Assembly: GCF_004337985.1 (NCBI RefSeq)
Contig: NC_043744.1
Location: 4,685,417-4,749,416, forward strand
DNA length: 64,000 nucleotides
Source of the DNA: Pyricularia pennisetigena
Taxonomy: Eukaryota; Ascomycota; Sordariomycetes; Magnaporthales; Pyriculariaceae
Reading direction: 5' to 3'
Shown: positions 11,019 through 22,466 of the stretch, one piece after another
Layout: the number at the start of each line of letters is the position of its first letter
Numbering within the stretch: position 1 is the first letter of the stretch
Notes under the pieces: model-generated
Told to the model about the DNA's origin: nothing
What the model saw: only the letters and a program-made list of their open reading frames with translations
The model's database searches: none
Made by a program: the position numbers and the translations under genes

Positions 11019-14000
11019 AGAGAAGAAAAAGATTACCGCCCCTTCCCTGGCACGATCGATCCACGCCCCATGAGCGTCGGGAACCGCAGTGGGGGATCAA
11101 TGGAACATCATCGCATGGGGAATACTGGGGTGCGTGTTGTTGTCGCTTTGCTAGCTGGAGCGTGCCGGAAAACAGAGCCGGGTGGGCCCATTGCTGAATA
11201 GGGCAGACCGAAACTGCTAGCAGCCTTTGTCTCCGAGCTGTCCTGTCATCTTTGTCTGCTGGTCGTGGTTCACGAGTCTAGTAGCAAATCTGTTGGAAGT
11301 GCCTATAAGCCTGGGCGCACAACCGAATTGAGCCAAAATTGACAAAATATGACGTGGAGAAATAAATGTACCGACCAAACCAGCTCCATGGGAACCTATA
11401 CATTGGAGTACCAAAGAGAAGATTGTGGCCGTGCGAGGCGAGAATGCAAAGACCATGGTACTCCCCCTCGACGTGGGTAGCATTGGAACAGGGGGTTGAT
11501 CAGTTACACCCCTCATCCCTCCCTCAAGCCCTGCCAAGCATGCAGCCATTAGAGTTGGCCAGTCTACGGAGGCATGGACAACAGCTCTCTTTTGCGTAAA
11601 GCCAACCACGGTTATCCAGTCATGCCTTGTGATCCAGAAATGGACGTGTGTTTTTACTCTCCTGCAACGACACGACGATGTGCCGCCAAGAATACTGATA
11701 TTCCAATCGACCTACGTCACATTGTCGATACGCCTGCAGAGTGAAATGTGACAAGAGATATGTATACGCCGAGTAAGTCAACGCTCCATCTGTGTCGGAA
11801 GAACGATCGGCTTTGGGGTTCCAGCCAAGTCGGAAGAGCCGATCTGAGCCTTGGCGAAGGAGTAGAGTAGACGGATCGAACGTTCATTGTACGCGCTTGA
11901 ATAGTAAGCATGAATGAAGGTAATGCCGGGGGCATCAATTTTTTTATTTTTTTTTTTCCTCTTCTTTTGCTTTTTCCTTTATTTTCTTTCCTCCCTGACC
12001 GGTGGAGAAGAAACAGCAGTAATGCTACTCCTTTCATTTCCTCGGCAGTCATGGTACGCAGGATCCGATTTTCGCGGGGTCTTGGTTTCTTCTCCTGATT
12101 TTGTTGATGTTTGTAACGGGCGTTCCTTGACTGCATCGAGATTGAATCAAGCACAATTGCCGCCGGCTCATGCTCAAGTAAAGATACGCCGGGTTGGCGA
12201 ATGTGACCGATGGTTGGACCGAGGAAAAAGCAAAATATGTTGCTCTCTCGAAGTGGTGGCCTTTCATAGTGGAAGGTGCTGTTAAATGTCCGGCATATGC
12301 AGGTACCAACTTGCGGAGCAAGCGGGTGCTAGATTAGCTCATAGGATAATTTTCATCCCATCTTTTCAACATGCCGTCTGATTGCCACTAGGCCCTAACT
12401 AGCTGCAGGTACAGATTCTTTGAGCCATAGCCGAACGAAAGCTCTTTTTTTTTCGGTCGTACAAGCAATCAGGATGTCGGTACGATAGCTGGAGGATATG
12501 TCGGCCAATGTGGACAGGGCCGAATAAACGCCATACAGGCCATAACGATATACTGCACTGTTTGTATGTACTACAAGGGCATGGGGACCCCCGGCGTTGA
12601 TTACTACCTGCCCAGGCTAGGTTTAAATTTTTTTTCTTCTTTTTTTTTTTCGCTTCATTCAGGCCCAGTTCTCAAGCTAGCCGCGAAACTTTCCCTAATG
12701 CTCATAGTGACGTCGTATTTTGGGGGGGAGATGAGACGAACGAGATCGCTTGGCGCGACTCTTGGACAAATAATTGGTAATTGCCACGTCGTAGTTGTGA
12801 ACTTGGGATGAACTACCAGCCTTGATAGACTTCAGAGCAAAGATCTGAGATCCTAGCTGGGTTCCCAAGCCATGGTACTCTCTGCAAAATAAGACAACGT
12901 CGCGACGACAGCCCCCCAATGGCTTCGGACAGGAGCGATCGTTTCCCCAACGACAAGTGAAAGAAGCCCCAATATGGCAGCTATAACGCCTGGCATTGAG
13001 TCGCCTTGTAGCAATCGGCTATTTGCCGATCACACTGCTGACGACGTGGGACTTGAAAGTCCTGATGGGCAAGGAGTGGCCATAGTATGTATACAGGTAT
13101 CTATTGGTCGACATGCAACGCAGCAATTGGGATAAAAAAGAAATTCAGCCTTCGATAGATTCTCGTACTATACGCACTTAGAACTGATATATCATAACAG
13201 CGAAGTATTTAAGGATTTATTAGACGCAGGGAATCGGATTGAGAGTTGGCACGAGGGATTCGTATGTTTCCAATCTAGTTCCCACCCAATTCTAGGCGGG
13301 GTACTCCAGGGCCCTTCTACACGAGAGAAATCAACTTGCGTGAAGAATGTGGCAATGTTAGATGTAACGCCAACAAAAGCAGAAGGGAAGGAGCATTGGT
13401 AAGCTTTCAAAGGAGGCAGGAAACCTTAACTAATGCTGCTGCATCCTTCTCGCATTCTTACCTGATTTTGTACAACCATGCCCCACTCAGATCTAGTCGA
13501 GGTCAAGCTGGATTTTCACAGCCTCGAAAACTCGACCTCGCCTCCATCTTTTTGTTTCTCATTGCAACTTTGCCCAAGCCAGCGGTACCGATTATCTCAC
13601 CGATTTGGGCGCTTCGGAGGCCAGATTAGACCTTAGGCCAGCAGACACAGCAGGGTGGGCCACCAAACCACTCTTCACGGCATTTGTTTGATCTGCTTTT
13701 AGCCAAAATGCCCTACAATACGGCCCCTCCCTCCGTCAGCTCTCCTTCGGCAACCCCAGGGCTATGTTTCTATTGCCTTGATCAATGCTGTCATGAGAAG
13801 CCCAACCAGCTAGCATAAACAGAAAATACCAAACGGGAAAGGGTCTAGACTACCTTGCCTCCATTAATGACCCCGTCAAAATCCTGTTCTCAAACCGGGC
13901 CGCCGACTGACTTCACCCGAATGAACGATATTATTAATGATATAGCACGCATCCTGATTTACACGGAAAGCAGGGACTTGCAGGGGAGAAAGGCTCATTC

Positions 14001-14185
14001 GGGCCGGGAATTTCCATGCTCCAGAAATTCTCGCTCACTCCGAGATCAGGGTCGTGCTCCATTCCAAGCTTCGTGCGTCTCAAGAAGCTACCATTTCCAA
14101 CCACCGGGTGCCAAGCCAATAACGAAGATAAAAAAATAAAAAATAAAACTCTTCGAGGTTGACCAGTTGTCCCATTTGCCAAAAC

Positions 14186-14193
14186 NNNNNNNN
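14186..14193. other. assembly gap (8 N)
   Basis: Eight unknown bases lie in gene-poor DNA, flanked by A/T homopolymer-rich sequence that may have caused the gap. Confidence 0.99.
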
Positions 14194-14520
14194 TTTGTGA
14201 AAACAAAAAAGGTCATCTCACTGTCTTTTTGTCACAACAATCCTGTTTACTAGCCACTTTAGAGATTTTGTTAAAATCTCCCGGGAAACCGGGACGGCTC
14301 TACGGCTGCAATCAATATTTGACTGACAAGCTTGTCCCCAAGTAGATCTTGAGAATCCCTGACTTCCCATTCCAGTTGATCTCGAATTATCGTCTGATGT
14401 TGTTCGCAGTAAGCGCCGCCCCTCCCGTGAGGATTGTTCCGGATGCTGGCAGCGGCTTGATCGACGTCGTGCCGGGCCACACCAACGATGCCCCCTCATG
14501 GGCTGAGTGTTCAGTTCGTT

Positions 14521-14539
14521 AAAAAAAAAAAAAAAAAAA
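14521..14539 (+). repeat. poly(A) run, 19 nt
   Basis: This is an uninterrupted intergenic run of about 19 A. Confidence 0.85.
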
Positions 14540-15830
14540 GATGGGGCATCGTAAAGGACATCCAGGCGCGCCCCTGTTCGTCGTCACTCAAAGGCCTTGC
14601 TGCATTGTGCAATAGCTTTGACTCTTCGACCTCGGAGCTGTGGATATCTTGACATCTAATCCCTTGGTAGCGATTTTGTCTGGATCATAACAATGGGGCC
14701 CGTGACCAATTATAATTGCATATTCATGGGCTCGCGATTGCTTTTCTTTGCTTATACTTGGCTGGTGGCGGCGATTTAGGGACCCAAGATTTGTGGCGCT
14801 CTGGGAAGGCTTGCCGATCTGCCCGGGCCGCGGAAGGTAGGTCTACTAACCATAGCAACCATCACTCTGCTGGAAATTGGTCAAAGGTCACGCGTCCAAA
14901 ACCAAATGCGACTGATGCCACTGTCCCCTAGGATCAATTTGGAGCCTCCTAATTTTTAATTTTTTTCTTCTTTTTTTCTATGATTATAAGCGGTCGCCGA
15001 GGTTGGACTCTTTAGGAGATCGGCATCCTACAGGGCTCAGGCACATCCAAGTAGATTGAATGGGACCCCCGGATTTTAGGAAAAGGTCATAGAGTAAAAA
15101 ATGAAATAATTGCGAGGATATACAGGGCTGTGTGTGGGTTGCAGGTGAATTATGGACAAAAGCATGCCGGATGCCCACTGGGAGCCTTCTGCTGCCTTGC
15201 GCAATGTATACTTCAGACATTTCCCTCGTGTAAAATGGAGCTAAAAACTCAGTGATTGCGGCATTGGGAGTCATATCGGTGTAATCAGCCCTGAATGGCT
15301 GGATATTACACTATAGATCCAAATGCTTGATTCCCGAATACACATAATGACCTTCGGTAGAGGAAGTTATCTGAATGATGCAGAATTTCCATGCATAACT
15401 CGTGCTACCTTTGCTATCACTAAACTCAGCGGAATGTTGTGACCCGTCTCTGAGTCCCTTCTCGTGGAAGATTGTGTTTGACATACCGTCAAAGTGCTCT
15501 GGCTGTGTCGTAAGTTGCGAGGTCCATATTGTCTGTCCAATGTTATGTTTATATACCCAGCACATTCTCGATAGTCATTGGGTGACATACATATGTTGAA
15601 CAAGTGCCAGATTTGGATGACAGCTACCTCTGTCTTGGCCGATGCTGATTATTCTTTTGTTATAGCAAGAGAGCTGCCCAGGATTGTCATGTCGTGCAAC
15701 ATGCTGTTTATATCTAGATCCAATAGTCTATCCGTCTAATGTATTTGTAGCTAGTCCCAAGATTTTCCACAGGCCAAACGAAATAGCAAAATATCCAGAG
15801 CCAAAATGACAGATACATCGCCGGGATTGC

Positions 15831-17292
15831 TCAAGCATTGGGACCTCCCGCGCTAGACTTTGCATTTAAATCGTCGGCCCGCTGTATACACTGTTCAATC
15901 ACGGTCCAGAATTTGGGAATGTCCAATCCGCGCGGTATCGCAACGCCTTGTGCACCCTCGGGAAGCACACTCGCAATGGTGCGCCCCGTCTGCGCACCGG
16001 CATATGCATCTTCGTAGGTACCTTCGGTGACAACCCTGACGGAGAAGCGTTCGTGGCGCTTCCCGCCATCCCTTGCAATGTCAAAGTCGTAAAACGGAAC
16101 CCGGTATTCCTCGGGCAGGCTCTGCAACACTATGGCGGCGGCCACTGGATCGTGCAGGGGAGGACCCTCCGTGATGCCAAAGGCAGTTCTACGCAGGTGA
16201 AAGTCTTAGCAAGAACTCATCGTTGCTGCATTATTGTGTCACGGTGTTTCATTTGTTCAGTTCTCTCTTACCTGTAAGTCTCAGCAAAGAAGTTTAGAAG
16301 CTCGACGAGCATGACACGCAGTGTCGTCCTGCCCTTGGCCTCGGCTTCAGCGGGGCCACCATCGCCATGAAGCAACCTCTGCTGGACTTCCTTTGTGGCT
16401 AGAACCAAATGCGTGACATCCAGGGGAATCATGGTGGATTTCTTAGCCAGTACTTCGTTGCTGAGGATCAAATCGGCAGACTCTGGATCGATAAAAATGT
16501 TGAACTCGGCCCAGGGGGTCCTGTTCCCGATCCTCTCGAGGCCATCCACCTGGCCAGACACGGCGGCTGTAAAACCTCCACCCACAGCACCTCCCATAAA
16601 AGACAGGCCTGCAACGTGCTCCGCAAGTTGGGGATACTTCTCGACAGCCTCGGCGACGTTGGTGAGACACCCAGTCGCCACGATCCACGGGGTACCTGCA
16701 GGTTGAGCCAGAAGAGCCTTGGCCATGGCGTCCACTGCAGAGATTGACCTATCTGGGGCCCTCAGAGGCTTAGGAAGCAGATCGGTGCCGTCGATGCCAG
16801 ACTCTCCATGGATGTCGGTTGGCGAGTGGACTGGCGGCCGAGACCGGGCCTTTGCGGCGCCTGGGTAAACTGTCACTTGATCGTGTTTGCCAATGGCAGT
16901 GAGGATTGATGTGGCGTTGTATGTTGTTTTCCTAGGGAGTGTTTTTGCGTATAAGCCATATGCATGTTTACTTGGACAACCTTTTGTGAGGTTAAGATGA
17001 GGTGAATTTCTTTCCCTATGCAGTTCACCCACAATAACTAGCTTTATAAACTCACTCTAACGATGCGTTGCCGAACACGGTTGAAATACCCAGAAGATTT
17101 ATCATAGGATGATGTGCGGTCAAGAGTATGGCAAAAGCATCCTAGGGGCGAAGAGTCAGTCGTCTAGGTGTCAAGTTGAATGAAATATGTAAACCCCGCC
17201 GACACCAGGCCAGGGAATCTCGTGTCTATACAGCTTCTTACATCATGGCCTGGGTCGCAGTCAAGCCAGACTGGTATGGGCTGAACGCTCAT
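15831..17292 (-). CDS. inosine/uridine-preferring nucleoside hydrolase (IUNH family)
   Basis: Four exons (17292-17242, 17141-17056, 16931-16272, 16188-15831) sum to 1155 nt and encode 384 residues. The family hydrolyses the N-glycosidic bond of ribonucleosides to release base and ribose in nucleoside salvage. The N-terminus carries the calcium and ribose binding motif DCDPGHDDA (Asp11, Asp13, Asp17, Asp18), split exactly by intron 1. Further family motifs follow in order: FMGGA, AEFNIFIDPESA, PLDVTHLV and, in the last exon, HDPVAAAIVL, which supplies the catalytic-region histidine and aspartate. All introns have canonical ends. The length is slightly above the roughly 310-350 residues common in this family. 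No signal peptide is seen, so a cytosolic enzyme is likely. The preferred base cannot be told from sequence. The gene stands alone between gene-poor regions. Confidence 0.93.
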
Positions 17293-20200
17293 GTTGGGCG
17301 GCGTGTAATGGTTTTTTTGTGCAATGTGTGTGCGGTCTTAGTAAATACCCGAGGCATCCAGATATAGATGGTAGGCACTGCAGCAAGGTGGGCTTTTGGT
17401 TAGTGAGAAGCCAATGTCAGGGAAAATGACAGACGAAAAGAGCCATAAAGGGAAAATGCGGGGGACAAGATCAATCGAGGAACGCGAGTAAGAGGGGCGA
17501 TTATGGCCGCTCACATGAGGTTCTGTTGGGTCCACAAAACGACAAAACGTCAACTGTTCCGTCGTCGGGCACTGTAGCAGTCAAATTCTGTCATTGACCT
17601 CGGACTAAATCCATCAGGGATGCTTAGAAACTCATTTCACATTTGGTCTTCACCAGAAGCAGTGCATTCTGGCCGGTGGTGGAAGATGGCCATGCCAATC
17701 TGACCCGGCCCGTTTGGGTTTCGGGCGCGAGTTCGAACGTTGAACCTGGGTCAGTCGGGTTCTTCAACAGTGTTACGCGGGAGCGGCCCGCTGAGTCTTG
17801 TCACTAATCCACCCCATTCCAAGGCAGACATCCACACAATGAATCAGTCATCGACAAGTAAATGACCATAATCGATNNNNNNNNNNNNNNNNNNNNNNNN
17901 NNNNNNNNNNNNNNNNNNNNNNNNNNNNNNNNNNNNNNNNNNNNNNNNNNNNNNNNNNNNNNNNNNNNNNNNNNNNNNNNNNNNNNNNNNNNNNNNNNNN
18001 NNNNNNNNNNNNNNNNNNNNNNNNNNNNNNNNNNNNNNNNNNNNNNNNNNNNNNNNNNNNNNNNNNNNNNNNNNNNNNNNNNNNNNNNNNNNNNNNNNNN
18101 NNNNNNNNNNNNNNNNNNNNNNNNNNNNTTTGAAATCTTTGTAACCAGCCGAATCTTCTCTGACTCACCTGCCATGGGCATAGCCTCTTCTCTGCTCCCT
18201 CGATCTAGAACCGAAAGACCTCAAGAATATTTACATGCCCGCGCCTCGGCACACATAGTCGGTAGTGAGATACAGAAACACATCCAGGAGCACACAAAGT
18301 CACAAGCTCGTCTCGAATTCACCACATGGCATGTGGGTGCATGATGAAGTAACCCCATACGGTTTACCCTATCCCATGTCGGCGGAACCTCACGAGACTT
18401 CGTTGTTTACTATACTTTGCTGCTCTCGCTTATTCCGAGTCTTTGGATAGGGCAATCCGGAGGCAAGAAAAAGAGCCGAATTTCTGAGACGTATCATCGA
18501 CGCCAAGAGGATGGGCTTATAAGTGCTCTTCTGCTCCCCTTCATAGCTTTGCCTTGCCCAAGGGGGATCATAATAATGATGCACATCATTTGAAGGGTTG
18601 AACATAGGGTAGCCAATGTCCGTATGCGCCTGCCGTTGAGAAGTTTCTATCCCACCGATGGCTGGCGATGAAGTAATTATAATATTATATGCAAGGGGCG
18701 CTACTGGCGGCGTGAAATTACTTTACACGATCCTACCATATAACGAGCCTCATCTCCGGCCATTACTGTGACAACGATGAGTCTTTGGCATGGGCTCTAT
18801 CGATTCATTTGGGATTCATGCTTAGCTAACGGTTTTTTTTTTTTTCATTTCGTCTGCATTTGGTACCTGGCCATATAAAAGCGACTTCTATCAGGCATGC
18901 ACCCCGATCTGGGCCCTGTCTATAAGAGCATCGAATGGTTGGCAAAGTGTGCACCGGAGTCTGTTGTGGGAATGACATGACCATATGTGTTCATTGTTAC
19001 GACAACACCGCAGTCTCGAAAGCAAAAGACTGAGGCTCACCTGCACACTATGTGGTAGTTGAACCTGTCAGTCTTAACCGATGATATTCTATCCGGCAAC
19101 ATATTTGGCCAAAGCGTCATGCTGCTCCAACGCATCTCTGAACCAGCCTTACCTGAAGCTGGACATATATTCGCTGATCCAGCGTTCATCTTCCTTTCCG
19201 GCCGGAGATGGTGTTTGTTCCTCTAAGGCCTTCGTCACCTTGCTGTGGATTCCCAGTTCCGCGGCACCAGGTTGCTCGCAAGTTTTGTCCTGTGCACTCA
19301 CCCAGTCCCAGGATTAACTAGCCCCATTAAACATCATAGTAAGAGAGTGTCTAGTCTACACTTAGTCGAGAATTCTGGGCGAGAGATGCAGTTGAAATTC
19401 AAGTCTGACCGCATCTGCCTTTGATGCCTCGGTTCTATCTTGTTTTAAACAACAAGAACAACTAAATTCCAACCAAAGATCTTGCAGTCTGCTGTTGGCA
19501 GACAATATAGCATCTGAAGCTCTTCTGGGCTACAAACAGCCCAAACTGATCGCAGCATGTGACTAGAGCTTGTGAAAGCATCATTTTCCGGACAACCCAA
19601 GCCAAATGAGACTCCGATGGTCAACCTAACCAGTATGAACAGTTTCCCAGCTTGTGATACGCCTCAATACATGTAACCAGGATAGTTTTGGGGAACGCAA
19701 AGAGCAAATCCTTCTGTCATACATGGCTTTGATAATGGTGGGAGAACCTGAACAAGGCCGACCGCAGAGATGTCAACGGAGAATTCGCCTACTTCGTCCG
19801 CGCCGACAACAGAAAGGGCTCCATCACTTTACAACATGTCTGAATTGCTTTATACAGATGTAACCCTCGACCTTTTATATTAGAGGATCTCCTGGGAAAT
19901 TCGGAGTCTGTTTGTCTTACATCATATGCCACGTCGGCTGTCTTGAACGACCACCATATATATCTGGTGGCCGCCAGCACATTCCTCTCGAGACAGACTT
20001 TTCAATAACATGGAGCAGTTCGCTAGAACCCTAGTGTTGCAAGCGGCTGGCAGCTTTATTACAAACTGGCGCCCTAGAAGTTCTTGTTGTTGTTGTGTAC
20101 CAACCCGCTGTGCCTCCTCATTCTAACTGGAGCTTGATCAGAAAAAAATGTCAACACCATCAGAGAGTAGGAAGTGCAGCAGTAGCACAGCGGCACTATA

Positions 20201-20393
20201 GGTATGAAGGTCGATGTTAAATCGGCTCGCATGGCGCATGTGGTCTACAGCTAGGCTAAGTTATGAAGGCACATTGGAGAGAGCTGGGCCCAAGCACGGT
20301 ACGCGGTCGACTTCTTGACATTAGCAAAACGTAATCCCGAGCCAAAAAAGCAACAAGTACACACGAACCATAGCCAAAAATACGCAAAAGAAC
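17293..20393. other. 3.1-kb gene-poor region
   Basis: No supported gene is seen on either strand. The stretch includes the upstream region of the nucleoside hydrolase gene and a 252-nt gap. Short frames in it have no motifs. Confidence 0.5.
17877..18128. other. assembly gap (252 N)
   Basis: A run of 252 unknown bases. Frames that appear to cross it are artefacts. Confidence 0.99.
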
Positions 20394-20478
20394 AGGGCCG
20401 ATCGTGGATCGAACACGAGACCTAGAGATACTTGCGGATGCGCTGCAATCTCTCGCTCTACCACTGAGCTACCGACCC
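20394..20478 (-). tRNA. tRNA-Cys(GCA) with 13-nt intron
   Basis: The minus strand folds into a full cloverleaf. The acceptor stem GGGTCGG pairs with TCGGCCC (with G-U wobbles), the D arm is GCTC/GAGC, the anticodon stem AGAGA/TCTCT, and the T arm TCGTG-TTCGATC-CACGA. The anticodon loop reads TTGCAG, then a 13-nt insert, then A, which places the anticodon GCA at 34-36 and the intron at the canonical 37/38 site. The discriminator base is U73, the identity base of tRNA-Cys. The A and B box sequences needed by RNA polymerase III are intact. No CCA is encoded, as expected in eukaryotes. Confidence 0.95.
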
Positions 20479-20999
20479 AGTTCGTTGTTGTCGGGTGATT
20501 CAGTAGCTACTATAAACAGCAGAAGAAGGTGCCACCATTCCGAGATTGAGAAGAAGTGGGGAACTTGGCATGCAGCCGCTTGTCAAGGCACGCGCAAGAC
20601 CTGCCAACTTCACTCGATTCTCCCAAGAAGGAATTTTAGGTTTAGAAGCACAGCTTTATTAGTCTACAATCAAGCTCATCTAATTTAACGGTGAAGACTG
20701 AAGTGATACGAATAATGATGGAGTGGAAAGGATTGATACTGGGCGTCACCCATCTTTGGTTTAATGCCCAGAGCTCTGCAGGCGTTCGGCGTTGATGTCC
20801 CCATATTTATTGCCCCCAGCCAAGTCAGCCCCGCTTTGGCTCGGCCACTTTCCCACACTGCACACGTGACTAGGGTAAATTCAGAGTGTGGCGGGTACTA
20901 TTGTCATCGTCCATGTCAAGCTCCTAGATTTCGTCCCCTCGCGACATTTCCAAACCAAGAGACCATTCCAAGGCAACATCAACAACCCAGTTGCCCAAT

Positions 21000-22010
21000 A
21001 TGTCGTTGGTGTCGGGCGAGAAGTCGAACTTCCAGTTCGTAAGTACAGAAGCGATTCATCATTCCGTCCCGGTCCCAAGAGCACAGACGGCCTACTTCGC
21101 TGTAGAAACATGTTGCGCTTGGCGATTTGAGGACGCCTTGTCTGAGAAAATCACAGAACGTTCGCTGACAATTATTTCAATAGATTCTGCGTCTCCTCAA
21201 GTAGGTCTCTCTCTCACTCTGCCTTTCCTCGTTTGTCGGTCTCGGGAAGATTCTTTTGGCAACATTGTGTGATGCCTTTGCACAATTGGCGATACTCGAA
21301 AATTCCGCATTAGCCCCTCACGACTGGCTCTGAGTCGTCCGTCGCTCTGTTTTCTTATCCAACTTGTGAACTGGCGAACCGAAATCGCTGTAACTGGGCT
21401 TAGACGAACATTTGAGACCCGCGGCATACATTGATCAACCACTACTGGCGGATCGACAAGACCCAGGACGACACATGGGCGATCAACTTGGGAAGCGACA
21501 CTTGCTAACATGTTCCTCTTTTAGCACAAACGTTGACGGAAAGCAGAAGATCGTTTACGCTCTTACCAAGATCAAGGGTGTCGGCCGCAGGTACTCCAAC
21601 CTGGTCGTCAAGAAGGCCGATGTCGACCTGAACAAGCGGTATGTCGACTTCCTGCAACAGATATATGAATCCGCAAGTCCATAAAAATCTAATACAATTT
21701 CTCTCTCAGTGCTGGTGAGCTCACCTCCGAGGAGCTCGAGCGTGTTGTCACCATTCTCCAGAACCCTACCCAGTACAAGATTCCCACATGGTTCCTTAAC
21801 CGTCAGCGCGATATCGTCGACGGCAAGGACTCTCAGACCCTCGCCAACGGTGTCGACTCTAAGCTCCGTGATGACCTCGAGCGTCTGAAGAAGATTCGTG
21901 CTCACCGTGGTCTCCGTCACTACTGGGGCCTGCGTGTCCGTGGTCAGCACACCAAGACGACCGGCCGGAGAGGACGGACCGTCGGTGTGTCCAAGAAGAA
22001 GGGTGGTTAA
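21000..22010 (+). CDS. RPS18: 40S ribosomal protein S18 (uS13)
   Basis: Four exons (21000-21038, 21184-21200, 21525-21638, 21710-22010) sum to 471 nt and give 156 residues, the usual length for eukaryotic S18. The protein starts [19 protein letters not shown] and continues with the family segments [27 protein letters not shown] and [14 protein letters not shown], ending in KKKGG. It sits in the head of the 40S subunit near the P site and contacts the large subunit. Exon 2 is only 17 nt long, and intron 2 is 324 nt, long for this window. The site reading VVKK replaces the commoner VCKK. Third positions are strongly C/G-biased, as in highly expressed fungal genes. It is convergent with SDO1, 456 nt apart. 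Confidence 0.98.
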
Positions 22011-22466
22011 AGAAACAAAACACAAAAAAGGGCATCATGGGCTTGGGGATCATTGGCCTGTCGGATGGGTTCTCTGGCTTTGGCGTTCAATCTCATTGTT
22101 GCGGGCGGTCGGGCGTGTTACGGATGGTTTCACTGTTGACTGCTCTGCGTGCATTCACAGCCACCGAGCACGCAGGTAGACTAAATTCATCAAGGTTCTT
22201 TTGCTGGGATGACTAAATGCGACAATGCAATGAAATTAAAAGGTTTATCTTTTTTTTTTATCTCTTAAAAACTCTGTCATGGGCAAGATATGTTTTGATG
22301 AGAGATTGTGAATCCTTCCTGTCGAAATCAGTCAAGATGTGCTAATAACTTCCCACGGCTGGTCATGTGTTGCCAGGGATTTCTGAGAGCTTCGTCCAAC
22401 ATATCATATGGCGACATGGGACCATTTTTAGCTTGATGTTTACTTCATTTGTTTATTTTTGCTTTT

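Larger units (their letters stand above)
6468..15830. other. 9.4-kb gene-poor intergenic region
   Basis: I found no exon with recognisable homology on either strand. Reading frames over 60 codons here are short, often start at TTG or GTG and lack motifs. The first 1-2 kb on the left side are likely the promoter and leader of the zinc-cluster gene. The region holds a GGA microsatellite, an imperfect palindrome at 8317-8335, three A runs of 19-32 nt, and an 8-nt assembly gap. No terminal repeats or transposase fragments were seen by eye. Confidence 0.5.

Noticed and set aside
11217..11609. 130-codon minus-strand frame
   Set aside because: It starts with GTG, lacks recognisable homology and overlaps a similarly long frame on the other strand.
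14271..14480. 69-codon minus-strand frame of protein-like composition
   Set aside because: It lacks an ATG-led start with support; an upstream stop and a poly(A) run cut it off, and no domain is visible.
14984..15274. 96-codon minus-strand ATG frame
   Set aside because: No homology, no motif and no splice partner; length is within chance expectation for a region of this size.
17804..18344. Frames running through the 252-N gap
   Set aside because: They exist only because unknown bases do not encode stops.
20404..20688. 94-codon plus-strand frame
   Set aside because: It overlaps the tRNA-Cys on the opposite strand and has no protein features.
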